This document shows, one piece after another, positions 34,252 through 44,174 of a DNA stretch of 64,000 nucleotides; the stretch's first letter is position 1; every line of letters begins with the position of its first letter. Location: positions 1 to 64,000 of the forward strand of contig CAXBLU010000003.1 of NCBI GenBank assembly GCA_963976815.1, in the 5' to 3' direction. The notes beneath the pieces were generated by a model that was not told the DNA's origin, did no database searches, and saw only the letters and a program-made list of their open reading frames with translations. This DNA is from JAHRVQ01 sp963976815 (GTDB taxonomy: Bacteria; Pseudomonadota; Gammaproteobacteria; Pseudomonadales; Azotimanducaceae). The position numbers and the translations under genes are program-made.

Positions 34252-35703
34252 ATGACAATGGCATTCGAAACCGCAAGACAGCTGGCAAAACGGGTCAGTA
34301 GCAAAGAAATAAGCGCCTCGGAACTCACCAACTACTTTATCAACCGTATCGAGCGATTTGATGAAAAACTCAACGCGGTAGTGGTTAAAGACTTTGATCG
34401 AGCCAGAGCCGCCGCCGCAGCAGCAGATAAACTGCAGGCATCGGGGGCGAACCTTGGCCCCCTGCATGGCGTCCCGGTCACCATCAAAGAGTCTTACAAT
34501 ATTGAAGGTCTGCCCACCCACTGGGGCATTGAACCCCTGAAGGGCAATATAGCGGCGGAAGATGCCCAATACGTAAAACAACTCAAAAGCGCCGGCGCAA
34601 TTTTCCTCGGCAAAACCAATATTCCCGTTAATCTCGGCGATTTTCAGAGTTACAACCCGGTCTACGGTACAACCAACAATCCCTGGGATGTCAGCCGAAC
34701 GCCGGGAGGTTCTTCGGGCGGCTCCGCCGCGGCGATGGCGGCGGGCTTGTCGGGACTTGAAGCGGGTTCTGATATCGGTGGTTCAATCCGAAACCCCGCG
34801 CATTTTTGCGGCGTCTTCGGCCACAAGCCCACCTATGGCGTTGTGCCCTGGCAAGGACACGCCCTACCGGGCATGAACAAGATGGCGGATATTGCCGTGG
34901 TTGGCCCCCTGGCCAGGGATGCTGAGGATCTCAAACTTTCAATGGATCTGGTGGTGGGGGCTGAACCGGTAAACGCCCCGGGTTGGAAGCTCGACTTACC
35001 CCGTCCCCAGAAACAGAGCTTAAAGGAATATAAAGTTGCAATCTGGCTAGACGACAGCGAATTTCCGGTGAGTCAGGAAGTCATGGATCGTACCCAGATG
35101 GTGGCCGATACCCTCAGCAGACAGGGCGCAACGGTCTCCGATGTCGCCAGGCCAGACATTGTGGCCAAAGATGCCTATGAGACCTACATCCAACTACTTC
35201 AAGGTGCCCTGTCCGGATCCTTCCCAGATGACGTCTACGCTGGAATGAAGGCAGGCGCAGCAGCACTACCGAGCCAGACCCAGTCCGATGCGGAACTGAT
35301 GCTTAAAGGTGCAACCCAGGATCACAGGGTTTGGAACGGCCTAAACAACCACCGGGAAGCCATGCGATTCGCCTGGCAACAATTCTTTGGTGAGTGGGAC
35401 ATTCTGGTTTGTCCGATCATGCCGACCGCTGCCTTTGTGCATGACCAAAGCGAAATGATGGAACGGACACTCAACGTCGACAATCACAATATCGAATATA
35501 TCCGGCAAATTTTCTGGGCAGGCATGACCGGAGTTGCCTATTTACCCAGTACTGTATTCCCCACGGGACCGAATAAGGACGGATTACCTATAGGCCTGCA
35601 GGCCGTTGGCGGAGAATACTTTGACTATCAGTGCATCGACTTTAGTCGTTTGATGGCAGAGCAAATTGGCGGCTTTGTCCCACCCGCGGGTTATGGGGAT
35701 TAG
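34252..35703 (+). CDS. Amidase (amidase-signature family)
   Basis: A 483-residue amidase with the Ser-cisSer-Lys triad: Lys in GVPVTIKESYNI (about residue 82), and the glycine/serine-rich signature GGSSGGSAAAMAAG with cis-Ser about 154 and nucleophile Ser in DIGGSIRNPA about 178. The substrate is unknown: indoleacetamide, 6-aminohexanoate-dimer and aryl/acyl amidases all share this fold, and it is not GatA because no gatB/gatC are adjacent. Inserted between argG and motY, which adjoin in Pseudomonas as I recall. Confidence 0.9.
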   Translation: MTMAFETARQLAKRVSSKEISASELTNYFINRIERFDEKLNAVVVKDFDRARAAAAAADKLQASGANLGPLHGVPVTIKESYNIEGLPTHWGIEPLKGNIAAEDAQYVKQLKSAGAIFLGKTNIPVNLGDFQSYNPVYGTTNNPWDVSRTPGGSSGGSAAAMAAGLSGLEAGSDIGGSIRNPAHFCGVFGHKPTYGVVPWQGHALPGMNKMADIAVVGPLARDAEDLKLSMDLVVGAEPVNAPGWKLDLPRPQKQSLKEYKVAIWLDDSEFPVSQEVMDRTQMVADTLSRQGATVSDVARPDIVAKDAYETYIQLLQGALSGSFPDDVYAGMKAGAAALPSQTQSDAELMLKGATQDHRVWNGLNNHREAMRFAWQQFFGEWDILVCPIMPTAAFVHDQSEMMERTLNVDNHNIEYIRQIFWAGMTGVAYLPSTVFPTGPNKDGLPIGLQAVGGEYFDYQCIDFSRLMAEQIGGFVPPAGYGD

Positions 35704-35706
35704 CGC

Positions 35707-36645
35707 TTAACGCTCCGAGGCTGACCCCGTATCGCGACTCGCAACCACCGAGTTGGTCGCCTCGTCGGTCGCCGGAGGCTGGGGCGTGAACTCACGACTT
35801 AAGCGGACCGTGGTACGCCGGTTTTTGGCTTTATTTGCCGCCGTCGTATTGCGGGCAACGGGATATTTCTCGGCGTGATAGCGCATCACCAGCATGTCAC
35901 TCGCAACACCCTGATTGATCAAATAGTCACAAACCTGCTCGGCACGTTGCTGGGACATCACAATATTATCTTTGGTCAGCCCGGTGTCATCGGTATGGCC
36001 ATCAATAAAGAGTTGTTTAACGCTGTTGTCCACCTCTAGATAGCGCACAATCTTGTTGAGTAAACCTTTCGCATGATCATCTAGATCAACCTGGCCCACG
36101 GCATATTGAATTCTGCTTCGCTCCAATTGGGAGAAATTTGCCGGTAGCAATTGGTCTTCACAAATCGCAAACTCATCAAAAGCTTGCCGAAATCCAACCG
36201 TCGACAGGGATACTTCTATCGGCTGGCTTTCACTTTCTTTCAAAGTGCCGGCAAACGCCACCATCATGCCGCCGAGTAAACCCGAGGCGATATTGGTTGC
36301 AAGCTGTTCGCCTACCTGTAGCTCACCCCCACTTGGTGTGAGCTGGGCCAGAGTCTGGGGCTGGGTCCCGGGGCGCCAATTTGGGGGTTTTGCATAGACA
36401 TTAACCGGCAGACTTCCAAAAGCAATACCCTGTCCGTCCAACGAGAGCTTTCGTTGCTCTCCTGCAATATGCAAAAAAGCACCGGTGCCATAGCCCTGAA
36501 TGTAATGCTCCAGGCGACAGGCAAAAGGTGATGATTCGTTTACCCACTGGCTTGCATCAAGGCCAGTCTCATATTTTAGGCCATGGGCATTCCCAGCAAA
36601 AAAGCTGGCTGGGATCAAAAGCAGGATATAAATCAGGTTCTTCAT
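35707..36645 (-). CDS. motY: Sodium-type flagellar motor protein MotY
   Basis: MotY forms the T-ring around the polar flagellar basal body and helps fix Na+-driven stators. The 312-residue protein has a signal peptide, a MotY N-terminal domain (LDASQWVNESSPFACRLEHYIQGYGTGAFLHIAGEQRKL) and an OmpA-like peptidoglycan-binding domain at about 175-285 (FIDGHTDDTG; RAEQVCDYLINQGV; NRRTTVRL). Start ATG at 36643-36645 has AAGGGC upstream. The order motY/pyrC/rnt matches Pseudomonas, supporting the assignment over a general OmpA protein. Confidence 0.85.
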   Translation of the reverse strand: MKNLIYILLLIPASFFAGNAHGLKYETGLDASQWVNESSPFACRLEHYIQGYGTGAFLHIAGEQRKLSLDGQGIAFGSLPVNVYAKPPNWRPGTQPQTLAQLTPSGGELQVGEQLATNIASGLLGGMMVAFAGTLKESESQPIEVSLSTVGFRQAFDEFAICEDQLLPANFSQLERSRIQYAVGQVDLDDHAKGLLNKIVRYLEVDNSVKQLFIDGHTDDTGLTKDNIVMSQQRAEQVCDYLINQGVASDMLVMRYHAEKYPVARNTTAANKAKNRRTTVRLSREFTPQPPATDEATNSVVASRDTGSASER

Positions 36646-36759
36646 GCCCTTAAGACTAGCAGCTAGGGCAAATTCGTCATCTGTGAAATAGCCCACGCTT
36701 TGCCCCACTTCCTTTGGGCCACTTATAGTATAATCGCCTTAAACCAGCACTGAGCCTCT

Positions 36760-37803
36760 ATGCGCCGCCTTACCATTACTCGACCCGACGACTGGCATAT
36801 TCACCTCCGGGAAGGTGAATATCTTCCTGACACCGTCAAAGACGCCAGTCGCTACTTTGGACGGGCTATTGTCATGCCCAATTTGCGGCCTCCAGTCGAC
36901 TCGGTTTCACTGGCTGAGGCCTATCACGCTAAAATCCTCGAGACACGACCTAAGGGCTCGACCTTCAACCCTTTAATGACGCTCTACATTACCCCGGCAA
37001 CCACGCCAGACACCGTCGCGGGCGCCGCCGCATCAACAATCGTCCACGCATTTAAACTTTACCCCGCTGGCGCAACCACCAATTCCGAAGCCGGTGTTGC
37101 AGCAATTGAAACCCTTTATCCAGTCTTTGAAGCAATGCAGAAACATCAGGTGCCCCTTTGTATCCACGGTGAGGTCACCAATAACGAGGTTGATATTTTT
37201 GATCGGGAGCAGCGATTTATTGACGAAACCCTGGCACCGATATGCGATCAGTTTCCCGACCTAAGGGTTATTTTTGAACACATTACCACCGCCGAGGCGG
37301 CTCAGTTTGTCCAGAGCCGAGCAAGCAATGTGGCCGCCACGATTACAGCGCATCACCTTTTGTATAACAGAAACCATATGCTCGCCGGCGGCATGCGGCC
37401 GATTTATTATTGTCTTCCGGTTCTAAAACGAAATACCCATCAAAGCGCCCTGATAGACGCCGCGGTATCGGGAGACGCCAGATTTTTTCTGGGTACCGAC
37501 TCAGCACCTCATCCGAGATCAGCAAAAGAAAACCCCTGCGGTTGTGCCGCAGGCTGCTACACCGCCCACGCGGCAATAGAACTGTATGCAGAAGTATTTG
37601 CCGCAGCGGACGCCCTGGACAAATTGGAGAGTTTCGCAAGCTTTAATGGGCCAGATTTTTATCAACTGCCAAGAAATGACGATACCATCACTCTGATAGA
37701 ATCCCCCTGGCAGGTACCCCCCTCACTTCGATTCGGTTCCGATGATCTGGTCCCGATTCGAGGTGGAGAAACTATTCACTGGCAAGTAGAAGGGACTCCA
37801 TGA
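36760..37803 (+). CDS. pyrC: Dihydroorotase
   Basis: Third step of pyrimidine synthesis, cyclising carbamoyl aspartate. The 347-residue type II enzyme has the zinc-site H-I-H-L-R at residues 13-17, the carboxylated Lys in HAFKLYPAGATTNS (about residue 98), further His ligands in CIHGEV and EHITTAEA, and the catalytic Asp in GTDSAPH. Divergent from motY; overlaps rnt by 4 nt. Confidence 0.95.
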   Translation: MRRLTITRPDDWHIHLREGEYLPDTVKDASRYFGRAIVMPNLRPPVDSVSLAEAYHAKILETRPKGSTFNPLMTLYITPATTPDTVAGAAASTIVHAFKLYPAGATTNSEAGVAAIETLYPVFEAMQKHQVPLCIHGEVTNNEVDIFDREQRFIDETLAPICDQFPDLRVIFEHITTAEAAQFVQSRASNVAATITAHHLLYNRNHMLAGGMRPIYYCLPVLKRNTHQSALIDAAVSGDARFFLGTDSAPHPRSAKENPCGCAAGCYTAHAAIELYAEVFAAADALDKLESFASFNGPDFYQLPRNDDTITLIESPWQVPPSLRFGSDDLVPIRGGETIHWQVEGTP

Positions 37804-38420
37804 GTCAATCTAAAGCACCAATTGCCCATCGATTTCGTGGCTATTTACCGGTGGTTGTCGATCTGGAAACCGGCGGTTTTAACTCCGCTACAGATGCGCT
37901 GCTTGAGTTTGCTGCCATCACGATTGAAATGGATGACGACGGATTTATCCAGCCCGGGGAGAGAATCTTCTACAATGTTGAGCCTTTTGAGGGCGCCAAC
38001 ATTGAACAGTCTTCTTTGGATTTCACGGGCATCGATCCAAGCAATCCATTGCGCGGCGCGCTGCCCGAGGAGGAGGTGTTACCGGAAGCTTTTCGAGCGA
38101 TTCGCAAAGAGATTCGGGACACCGGCTGTCATCGTGCGGTAATGGTTGCCCATAACGCTTCATTTGATCTTGGCTTTCTTATGCAGGCGGCGGCTCGATG
38201 TGAAATTAAACGCAATCCATTTCACCCCTTCTCATCCTTCGACACCGCAACCCTTTGCGGCTTGGCATTTGGCCAAACGGTTCTAGCAAAAGCCTGTGCC
38301 GCAGCTGATATCCCTTTTGATGCTGGAGAAGCCCACTCCGCCATTTACGACTGCGAGAAAACCGCCGACGTATTCTGTCATATCGTCAATCGCTGGCGTG
38401 ACCTGGGCGGCTGGGACTAG
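37800..38420 (+). CDS. rnt: Ribonuclease T
   Basis: DEDDh-family 3' exoribonuclease that trims tRNA and other stable RNA ends. The 206-residue protein has the catalytic D-L-E-T (VVDLETGGFNSATDALLE, about residues 20-37), HNASFDLGFL, and the C-terminal EAHSAIYDCEKTADVF with the catalytic His and Asp. It is coupled to pyrC by a 4-nt overlap. Confidence 0.95.
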   Translation: MSQSKAPIAHRFRGYLPVVVDLETGGFNSATDALLEFAAITIEMDDDGFIQPGERIFYNVEPFEGANIEQSSLDFTGIDPSNPLRGALPEEEVLPEAFRAIRKEIRDTGCHRAVMVAHNASFDLGFLMQAAARCEIKRNPFHPFSSFDTATLCGLAFGQTVLAKACAAADIPFDAGEAHSAIYDCEKTADVFCHIVNRWRDLGGWD

Positions 38421-38425
38421 CCTCC

Positions 38426-40159
38426 GTGGGTTGCAGACCACTTGTTGCAGTTTGCTTGCTCTGGCTCTTTACCCATACTTGTCTGGCGGAAGATCGCTCG
38501 ATTGAAGGCGTCTGGAAGTTTCAACCAGGAGACAATTTAGCCTGGGCAAACAGCGAGTGGGATGATTCAAACTGGGTAGAAACCACACTTCCCGGCATCT
38601 GGAAACCCGGTGGTTTTCCAGAACACAATCAGTTTGGCTGGTACCGGAAGTCCGTCAACGTCAGTGGTTTACCCATCAATGACCTCGGTATCCGAATGGG
38701 CGCGGTTCGAAACGCCTATCAAATTTATGCCGGGGGCAAATTATTGGGTGGCATTGGTGCTTTGCCGCCAGATGAATTAATCAATTACGACCAACTCAGG
38801 GTCTATCGCATCCCCGCCGGGCTCGTTTCCCAAGACCAACACATCACAATCGCCATTCGAGTATGGGGCGGCAGTCAGCTCTCGGTAGACAGCTCAGGCG
38901 CCGGCCCCTATTCCGGAAAATTTGAGATCGGCAACTATACAAATTTCATCCGAAACATCGATGCTGAAGAGTTACCCGAGCTCATCTTCGCCAGCCTGTT
39001 TATCCTGACCGGCTTTTATTTTCTTTACCTTTATGCAAAGACCGGCGCGATTACATCGTTCCCCTGGTTTGGACTGACATCCCTGGTTCTTGCGGTCTAT
39101 ATCCTGACCCTGAGCCAGTGGCGATACTCCTTTGGACTACCTTTCACCACCATCGAGAAGATCGAGTCCGTTAGTTTGTTTCTATTTTTATCCACGTCAA
39201 TCCAACTCATTTGGAGTGTCGTATCCCAGCAGGTCCCCTGGTATATGCGAGGCTACCAGGCTTTTTTTGTTGTTTTTGCTCTGATCTTCGCGCTTACACC
39301 TGGCCTGGACATTCACTATCACCTCAGAATTTACTGGCAGCTCTGCGCACTAACCCTGGTGGTTCCTGTGGTGTGGGTCATCGTTCGAGAAACCCTGGGC
39401 GGCAACTCGGACGCCAGGATCCTGTTGTATGGCCTTGCCATCCTGATCAGCTGCGCCATCAACGATCTGCTCATCAATATGAACCTGCTCAACAGTATTC
39501 GACTCATGCCAATCGGCTTTCTGGCTATCCTGATTTCTATGGCGGTATCACTGGCGGGCAGATTCAACACACTACTCGTTAGCCTGGAATATCAGGTTTC
39601 CGCCCGCACGGCAGAACTCAGGCAGGTCAACGAGCAATTGGAAGCTGCTAATCGCAGCCTGGTTGAGATGACCAGGATTGACCCCTTAACTGGCCTGTTA
39701 AATCGCCGCGGCCTGATCAGCGAAGCCGAGACAGAACGCCAACGTTTCCTACGCCAGAAAGAGCCACTGGGTTTAATGATTACCGACATTGATCACTTCA
39801 AGAAATTTAATGACGATAACGGTCATGCCTGCGGTGACTTTGTACTCACCGAGGTTGCTGAACTCTTCAAAGACTTTATACGGGACATTGACCGGGTGGC
39901 CCGCTGGGGTGGTGAGGAGTTTGTGTTGCTATTCCCTGGTACCGACGCGGCGGGTCTGGCGAATATTGCAGAAAAACTCCGCAAAAAAGTCGAAGCCAGA
40001 AATTTAAGCTATGAAGGCAAGAACCTCCATATCACAATGACATTTGGTGGCGCGGTCTACCGCGACTCCGAAACTCTGGATGAATGTCTGGAGCGAGCTG
40101 ATGCAGCGTTATATCGCGGTAAAGCCGCCGGACGAAACCGCACCGAAATTAGTCGATGA
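38426..40159 (+). CDS. Membrane diguanylate cyclase with 7TMR-DISM-like sensor
   Basis: A 577-residue protein with a signal peptide, a periplasmic jelly-roll/galactose-binding-like domain (about 25-175, WKFQPGDNLAWANSEWDDSNW), seven transmembrane helices (about 185-385), a short coiled coil and a C-terminal GGDEF domain (about 405-575). The active-site loop is R-W-G-G-E-E-F and an RxxD inhibitory site (R-D-I-D) lies five residues before it, so it should make c-di-GMP with product inhibition. GTG start 5 nt after rnt. The ligand is unknown; the fold suggests a carbohydrate. Confidence 0.9.
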   Translation: MGCRPLVAVCLLWLFTHTCLAEDRSIEGVWKFQPGDNLAWANSEWDDSNWVETTLPGIWKPGGFPEHNQFGWYRKSVNVSGLPINDLGIRMGAVRNAYQIYAGGKLLGGIGALPPDELINYDQLRVYRIPAGLVSQDQHITIAIRVWGGSQLSVDSSGAGPYSGKFEIGNYTNFIRNIDAEELPELIFASLFILTGFYFLYLYAKTGAITSFPWFGLTSLVLAVYILTLSQWRYSFGLPFTTIEKIESVSLFLFLSTSIQLIWSVVSQQVPWYMRGYQAFFVVFALIFALTPGLDIHYHLRIYWQLCALTLVVPVVWVIVRETLGGNSDARILLYGLAILISCAINDLLINMNLLNSIRLMPIGFLAILISMAVSLAGRFNTLLVSLEYQVSARTAELRQVNEQLEAANRSLVEMTRIDPLTGLLNRRGLISEAETERQRFLRQKEPLGLMITDIDHFKKFNDDNGHACGDFVLTEVAELFKDFIRDIDRVARWGGEEFVLLFPGTDAAGLANIAEKLRKKVEARNLSYEGKNLHITMTFGGAVYRDSETLDECLERADAALYRGKAAGRNRTEISR

Positions 40160-40920
40160 AACAGGACTGGCAACAGGGCGACCTCGAACAACTAAACCGG
40201 GATGGCGTGTTTTATCTGCGGGGGGAAAATATGTCCCGGCTGGAAACCTTCGTTGATGCAGCGTTCGCATTTGCCATCACGATGCTGGTGATCTCCGTCG
40301 ACAATATCCCCGACAACTACGATGATTTTGTCACTGCACTGTTACAAACACCGGCGTTTATTGCCTGCTTTTTTCAGCTTGCGATGTTTTGGATGGGACA
40401 CAGGGCCTGGAGTCGGCGCTACGCATTAGAGACAACCGGGACGCTTTGGACATCCCTACTGCTTGTCGCCGGGGTTCTAGTCATCGTGTATCCACTTCGC
40501 GTCATGTTCAGCGCTGGATTTGGGTTCCTGTCTAATGAACATTTGCCGGTACCTTTTCAGCTCAGCTTCGAACAAATTCGAAGTATCTTTTTGTTCTATG
40601 GCACGGGGTTCGGTGTCTTGTGTGCGTTAATAGCGTCGCTTTTCTGGCAGGCATTGAAGCATGCCAATCATCTTGCACTCACGCCCCTCGAACGCTTTTC
40701 GACCCGCATAGATATCACCTCATGGCTTATTCTAAGCGGCACGGGTTGGGTATCATGCCTGATTGCGCTGTCTGTAAACGGAGAATGGGTGGTACTGGCG
40801 GGCTGGCTTTACGCTGGACTCGGCATCGTAATGCCTCTGCACTCCATGTTTGCCCGCAAAGCACTAGGCCGACAAATCAACCAGGAGTCACTGCAAAAGC
40901 CCCCTGGCCGAAGGTCTTGA
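40156..40920 (+). CDS. TMEM175/DUF1211-like membrane protein
   Basis: A 254-residue protein with about six hydrophobic helices. The segment SRLETFVDAAFAFAITMLVIS resembles helix 1 of the TMEM175/DUF1211 family, whose members form K+ channels, but the usual F-S-D triad reads F-V-D, so selectivity is uncertain. It overlaps the diguanylate cyclase gene by 4 nt. Confidence 0.72.
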   Translation: MKQDWQQGDLEQLNRDGVFYLRGENMSRLETFVDAAFAFAITMLVISVDNIPDNYDDFVTALLQTPAFIACFFQLAMFWMGHRAWSRRYALETTGTLWTSLLLVAGVLVIVYPLRVMFSAGFGFLSNEHLPVPFQLSFEQIRSIFLFYGTGFGVLCALIASLFWQALKHANHLALTPLERFSTRIDITSWLILSGTGWVSCLIALSVNGEWVVLAGWLYAGLGIVMPLHSMFARKALGRQINQESLQKPPGRRS

Positions 40921-40975
40921 CGAGACGAGCTACAGGGAGATTTAGAGCAACGGATTTGTTGCTCTAAGCGCGGGC

Positions 40976-41302
40976 TTAAGCGTCAGATTTTTCTACAGCA
41001 GCTTTAACAATAGGCTGAAGCTCACCACTTTGATGCATCTCCATAATGATGTCGCAACCACCGACCAATTCTCCGTCAACGAAGAGCTGGGGAAATGTTG
41101 GCCAATTAGAGAATTGTGGCAGGTTTGCTCGAATCTCTGGATTAGACAGGATATCGATATAGGCAAATTTTTCGCCGCAGGCCATAAGTGCCTGGGTTGC
41201 CTGGGCCGAGAAGCCGCACTGGGGTTGGTCTGGAGATCCTTTCATGTAAATTAGAACTGGGTTGGCGCCGACCTGTTGCTTGATGGTGTCTATAATTTCC
41301 AT
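40976..41302 (-). CDS. grxD: Monothiol glutaredoxin (Grx4 type)
   Basis: A 108-residue glutaredoxin with the monothiol motif C29-G-F-S, plus KGSPDQPQ before it and WPTFPQLFVDGELVGGCDI for glutathione binding. Such proteins bind a glutathione-ligated [2Fe-2S] cluster and deliver it to apoproteins. It stands alone on its strand between the DUF1211 gene and the hydantoinase gene. Confidence 0.95.
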   Translation of the reverse strand: MEIIDTIKQQVGANPVLIYMKGSPDQPQCGFSAQATQALMACGEKFAYIDILSNPEIRANLPQFSNWPTFPQLFVDGELVGGCDIIMEMHQSGELQPIVKAAVEKSDA

Positions 41303-41395
41303 AATTACTCTTCTAATAACTCTTTAAAAATCTTGATGGAGCATTCTAACGTTTTTTGGCGCTACTGCTTAGTGTTATCACGCATTTACATATAA

Positions 41396-42922
41396 TCATT
41401 TACTTCCAAAACCACCGCCACCGGGGGTTTCAATCCTAAGTCGCTGGCCTGATTCCACTTGGGTTGTAAACTTTGCGGGTAGCACCTTGCCATCCAGTAA
41501 TTGTTGTCCAGGCAAACCAGATGCACCGCCTTCCAGGCCCCAGGGTCCTCTGCTACGTCGTTCCGTCAACATCGTCACCTGTGCAGGCTCAAGGAACAAT
41601 AGCTCCCGGGTAATGCCTGCTCCGCCGTTAAACGCACCCTGGCCACCGGAACCGCTGCGAATTGCATATTCCAAAACTCGTACCGGATAATGGCTTTCCA
41701 GACTCTCAATCGGCGTATTCAGAGTATTGGTCATATGGCTTTGCACCCCGGTCAGACCATCAATCAATCTCGATGCGCCCATGCCGCCGCCCATGGTTTC
41801 ATAATAGTCCCAGGGGGTATTGGATTCATGACTCCCCATTGCCAGGTTATTCATAGTGCCCTGGCTGGCGGCTGGAATTCTGTCGGGCAAAGGTTTTGCC
41901 AGTGCACCCAGTACCACATCAACAATTCGCATCGACGTTTCGACGTTACCTGCAGCCGTCGCCGCTGGACGACTGGCGTTAACCAGACATCCCTGTGGCG
42001 CGAGGATTTCAATTTGGCTAAATGTGCCGGCGCAGTTAGGTGTCGTATCTGGCATCAAACATCGAAACACATAAAATACCGCGGCAGCAGCAACGGACAG
42101 TGGGCAGTTAATATTGCCTTCTACCTGGGACGAGGTGCCGGCAAAGTCAACGCAAATACGCTCCCCCACCCTGATTGTCACCGCAATCTCAATATCCCGC
42201 AGGCCAAAGCCATTGTCATCCATAAGGTCACTAAATACATATTCCCCGGCAGGAATTTCCCCAAGGGAAACAGCAGCCAGCCTAGCCCCATATAGATTCA
42301 CCGCCTCAACCGCAGCGATAAATGAACAAGCACCCATCTGCCTAACAATATCGCCGAGCCGCAGCAATCCCGCCTGATTTGAGCTAATCTGAGCTGCAAA
42401 ATCACCGCCAGTATCCGCACCGGAAAACTGGGTAAATTGTTCAAACTCAGACTGTAAGATTTCCCCTCCACGCATAAATATTGTAGGTGGGATCATCATC
42501 CCCTCTTCCTCAATACGCTTCGACAGGGGCATTGATCCCGGTGCACTGGCGCCAATATTGGCGTGGTGGGCACGATTGGCAACAAAGGCGATGAGTTCAT
42601 CCTCAATAAACAACGGCGCAATCATGGTCACGTCAGGTAAGTGGGTGCCGCCAAGAAACGGATCATTCACCACCAACATGTCACCTGTTTGCCATTCAAC
42701 ACCGTCCACGATGCTAGACATCGCATAGGCCATACTGCCGAGATGTACTGGAATATGGGCAGCCTGGGCAAATAGCCCACCTTTGGCGTCAAATAACGCG
42801 CAGGAAAAATCGAGCCGATCCTTAATATTCGGTGAAAAGGCAGCTCTTTGGAGCAGCGCGCCCATTTCGGCACATATCGCTTCTGTGCGACTAATAAATA
42901 TTGCGAGCTCAATTGGTGACAT
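41396..42922 (-). CDS. hyuB: Hydantoinase B / N-methylhydantoinase beta-type protein, orphan
   Basis: A 508-residue HyuB/oxoprolinase beta-type protein (MSPIELAIFISRTEAICAEMG; DFSCALFDAKGGLFAQAAHIPVHLG; NDPFLGGTHLPDVT; HHANIGASAPGSM; C-terminal RSRGPWGLEGGASG). These proteins normally act with a HyuA (ATP-binding) subunit to open hydantoin or 5-oxoproline rings. No hyuA lies next to it; its neighbours are grxD and argD. The partner may be elsewhere. Confidence 0.9.
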   Translation of the reverse strand: MSPIELAIFISRTEAICAEMGALLQRAAFSPNIKDRLDFSCALFDAKGGLFAQAAHIPVHLGSMAYAMSSIVDGVEWQTGDMLVVNDPFLGGTHLPDVTMIAPLFIEDELIAFVANRAHHANIGASAPGSMPLSKRIEEEGMMIPPTIFMRGGEILQSEFEQFTQFSGADTGGDFAAQISSNQAGLLRLGDIVRQMGACSFIAAVEAVNLYGARLAAVSLGEIPAGEYVFSDLMDDNGFGLRDIEIAVTIRVGERICVDFAGTSSQVEGNINCPLSVAAAAVFYVFRCLMPDTTPNCAGTFSQIEILAPQGCLVNASRPAATAAGNVETSMRIVDVVLGALAKPLPDRIPAASQGTMNNLAMGSHESNTPWDYYETMGGGMGASRLIDGLTGVQSHMTNTLNTPIESLESHYPVRVLEYAIRSGSGGQGAFNGGAGITRELLFLEPAQVTMLTERRSRGPWGLEGGASGLPGQQLLDGKVLPAKFTTQVESGQRLRIETPGGGGFGSK

Positions 42923-43010
42923 TCAAAGGGTGTCTTCAGGTCATATGCTTTCGAGTTTACCCAATCTGGTTTATCATCGCCCACCTTTCATTCCCAGGGG
43001 CAATAAACCC

Positions 43011-44174
43011 ATGAGTAACGCAGTGATGAACACCTACGGCAGATTGGATGTCGCCTTTGAACGGGGTGAAGGCGCATGGCTGATCGACGACAGGGGCAAT
43101 CGGTACCTCGACGCGCTCGCTGGCATTGGTGTGATTTCCGTTGGGCACGCAAACCCTGCAGTCGCAAAAACCATTAGCGAACAGGCCGGCCAGTTGCTAC
43201 ACACATCTAACCTGTATCAGATACCAGCGCAAATCGAACTAGCAGATCGACTTACGGCTTTGTCGGGAATGGACAACGCATTCTTTGCAAACTCTGGGGC
43301 CGAGGCAAACGAATGCGCAATCAAGATTAGTCGACTTTACGGCCGACAAAAAGGCATCGACCAACCCACTATCATTGTCGCCGACGCCTCGTTCCACGGC
43401 CGAACTCTGGCAACCCTAACAGCTTCTGGAAGTCGCAAGGTTCAAGCTGGCTTTGAACCTTTAGTAAACGGGTTTGTACGTGCTCCTTTCAACGATGTTG
43501 CGGCAATAGAGTCAATGTCGAAAAATAAAAACATCGTTGCGGTTATGGTTGAGCCAGTCCAGGGCGAAGGGGGCATTCAGGTTCCTGAAGAAGGCTACCT
43601 TTCTGAGCTACGCAGGATCTGTGATGAAAACGACTGGTTCTTGTTCCTTGATGAAGTCCAAACAGGCAATGGTCGCACCGGCAGCTACTTCAATTACCAG
43701 CAGAGCAATATTCTACCGGACCTGGTCACCACCGCTAAGGGTCTAGGCAATGGTATTCCGATTGGCGTGTGTCTGGCCCGGGGTAAAGCCGCAAACGTTT
43801 TCACACCTGGCAATCACGGCTCCACCTTTGGCGGCAATCCATTTGCATGCGCCGTTGGTAATACCGTCGTAAAGCAGATCATCGATCAGGACCTCCCGGC
43901 CCGGGCCGCCGTGCTTGGCGAACGAATACTTGAAGGATTTCGTAGTCGATTGAAGAACCGGAATAACGTCAAAGATATTCGCGGTAAGGGACTTATGATC
44001 GGCATTGAACTGGATTCGCCCTGCGGCGATCTGGTTCAGTCGGCTCTGGATAAAGGCTTATTGATCAACGTCACCGCTGACTCCGTAATTAGGCTGCTAC
44101 CACCGCTGATCATCAGTGACAACGAAGCGGATCAGATCGTGGATATTATGAGCGGCTTAATCGAAGCGCTTTAG
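43011..44174 (+). CDS. argD: Acetylornithine aminotransferase-type PLP enzyme
   Basis: Fourth step of ornithine/arginine synthesis (often also succinyl-diaminopimelate transamination). The 387-residue fold-type I aminotransferase has FANSGAEANECAIKISRLYG, FHGRTLATL, EPVQGEGG, FLDEVQTGNGRTG and the PLP Lys in TTAKGLGNGIPIG near residue 243. ATG at 43011 has AGGGG upstream; the longer frame from 42783 would run through the divergent hydantoinase start. Ends with a 4-nt overlap into the large EAL gene on the other strand. Confidence 0.92.
   Translation: MSNAVMNTYGRLDVAFERGEGAWLIDDRGNRYLDALAGIGVISVGHANPAVAKTISEQAGQLLHTSNLYQIPAQIELADRLTALSGMDNAFFANSGAEANECAIKISRLYGRQKGIDQPTIIVADASFHGRTLATLTASGSRKVQAGFEPLVNGFVRAPFNDVAAIESMSKNKNIVAVMVEPVQGEGGIQVPEEGYLSELRRICDENDWFLFLDEVQTGNGRTGSYFNYQQSNILPDLVTTAKGLGNGIPIGVCLARGKAANVFTPGNHGSTFGGNPFACAVGNTVVKQIIDQDLPARAAVLGERILEGFRSRLKNRNNVKDIRGKGLMIGIELDSPCGDLVQSALDKGLLINVTADSVIRLLPPLIISDNEADQIVDIMSGLIEAL

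Noticed and set aside
40976..41302. Possible second selenoprotein (glutaredoxin)
   Set aside because: The active-site codon is an ordinary cysteine codon in C-G-F-S, and there is no in-frame TGA.
42783..43010. N-terminal extension of argD
   Set aside because: It runs antisense to the hydantoinase start and is not seen in the family; ATG at 43011 fits homologues.
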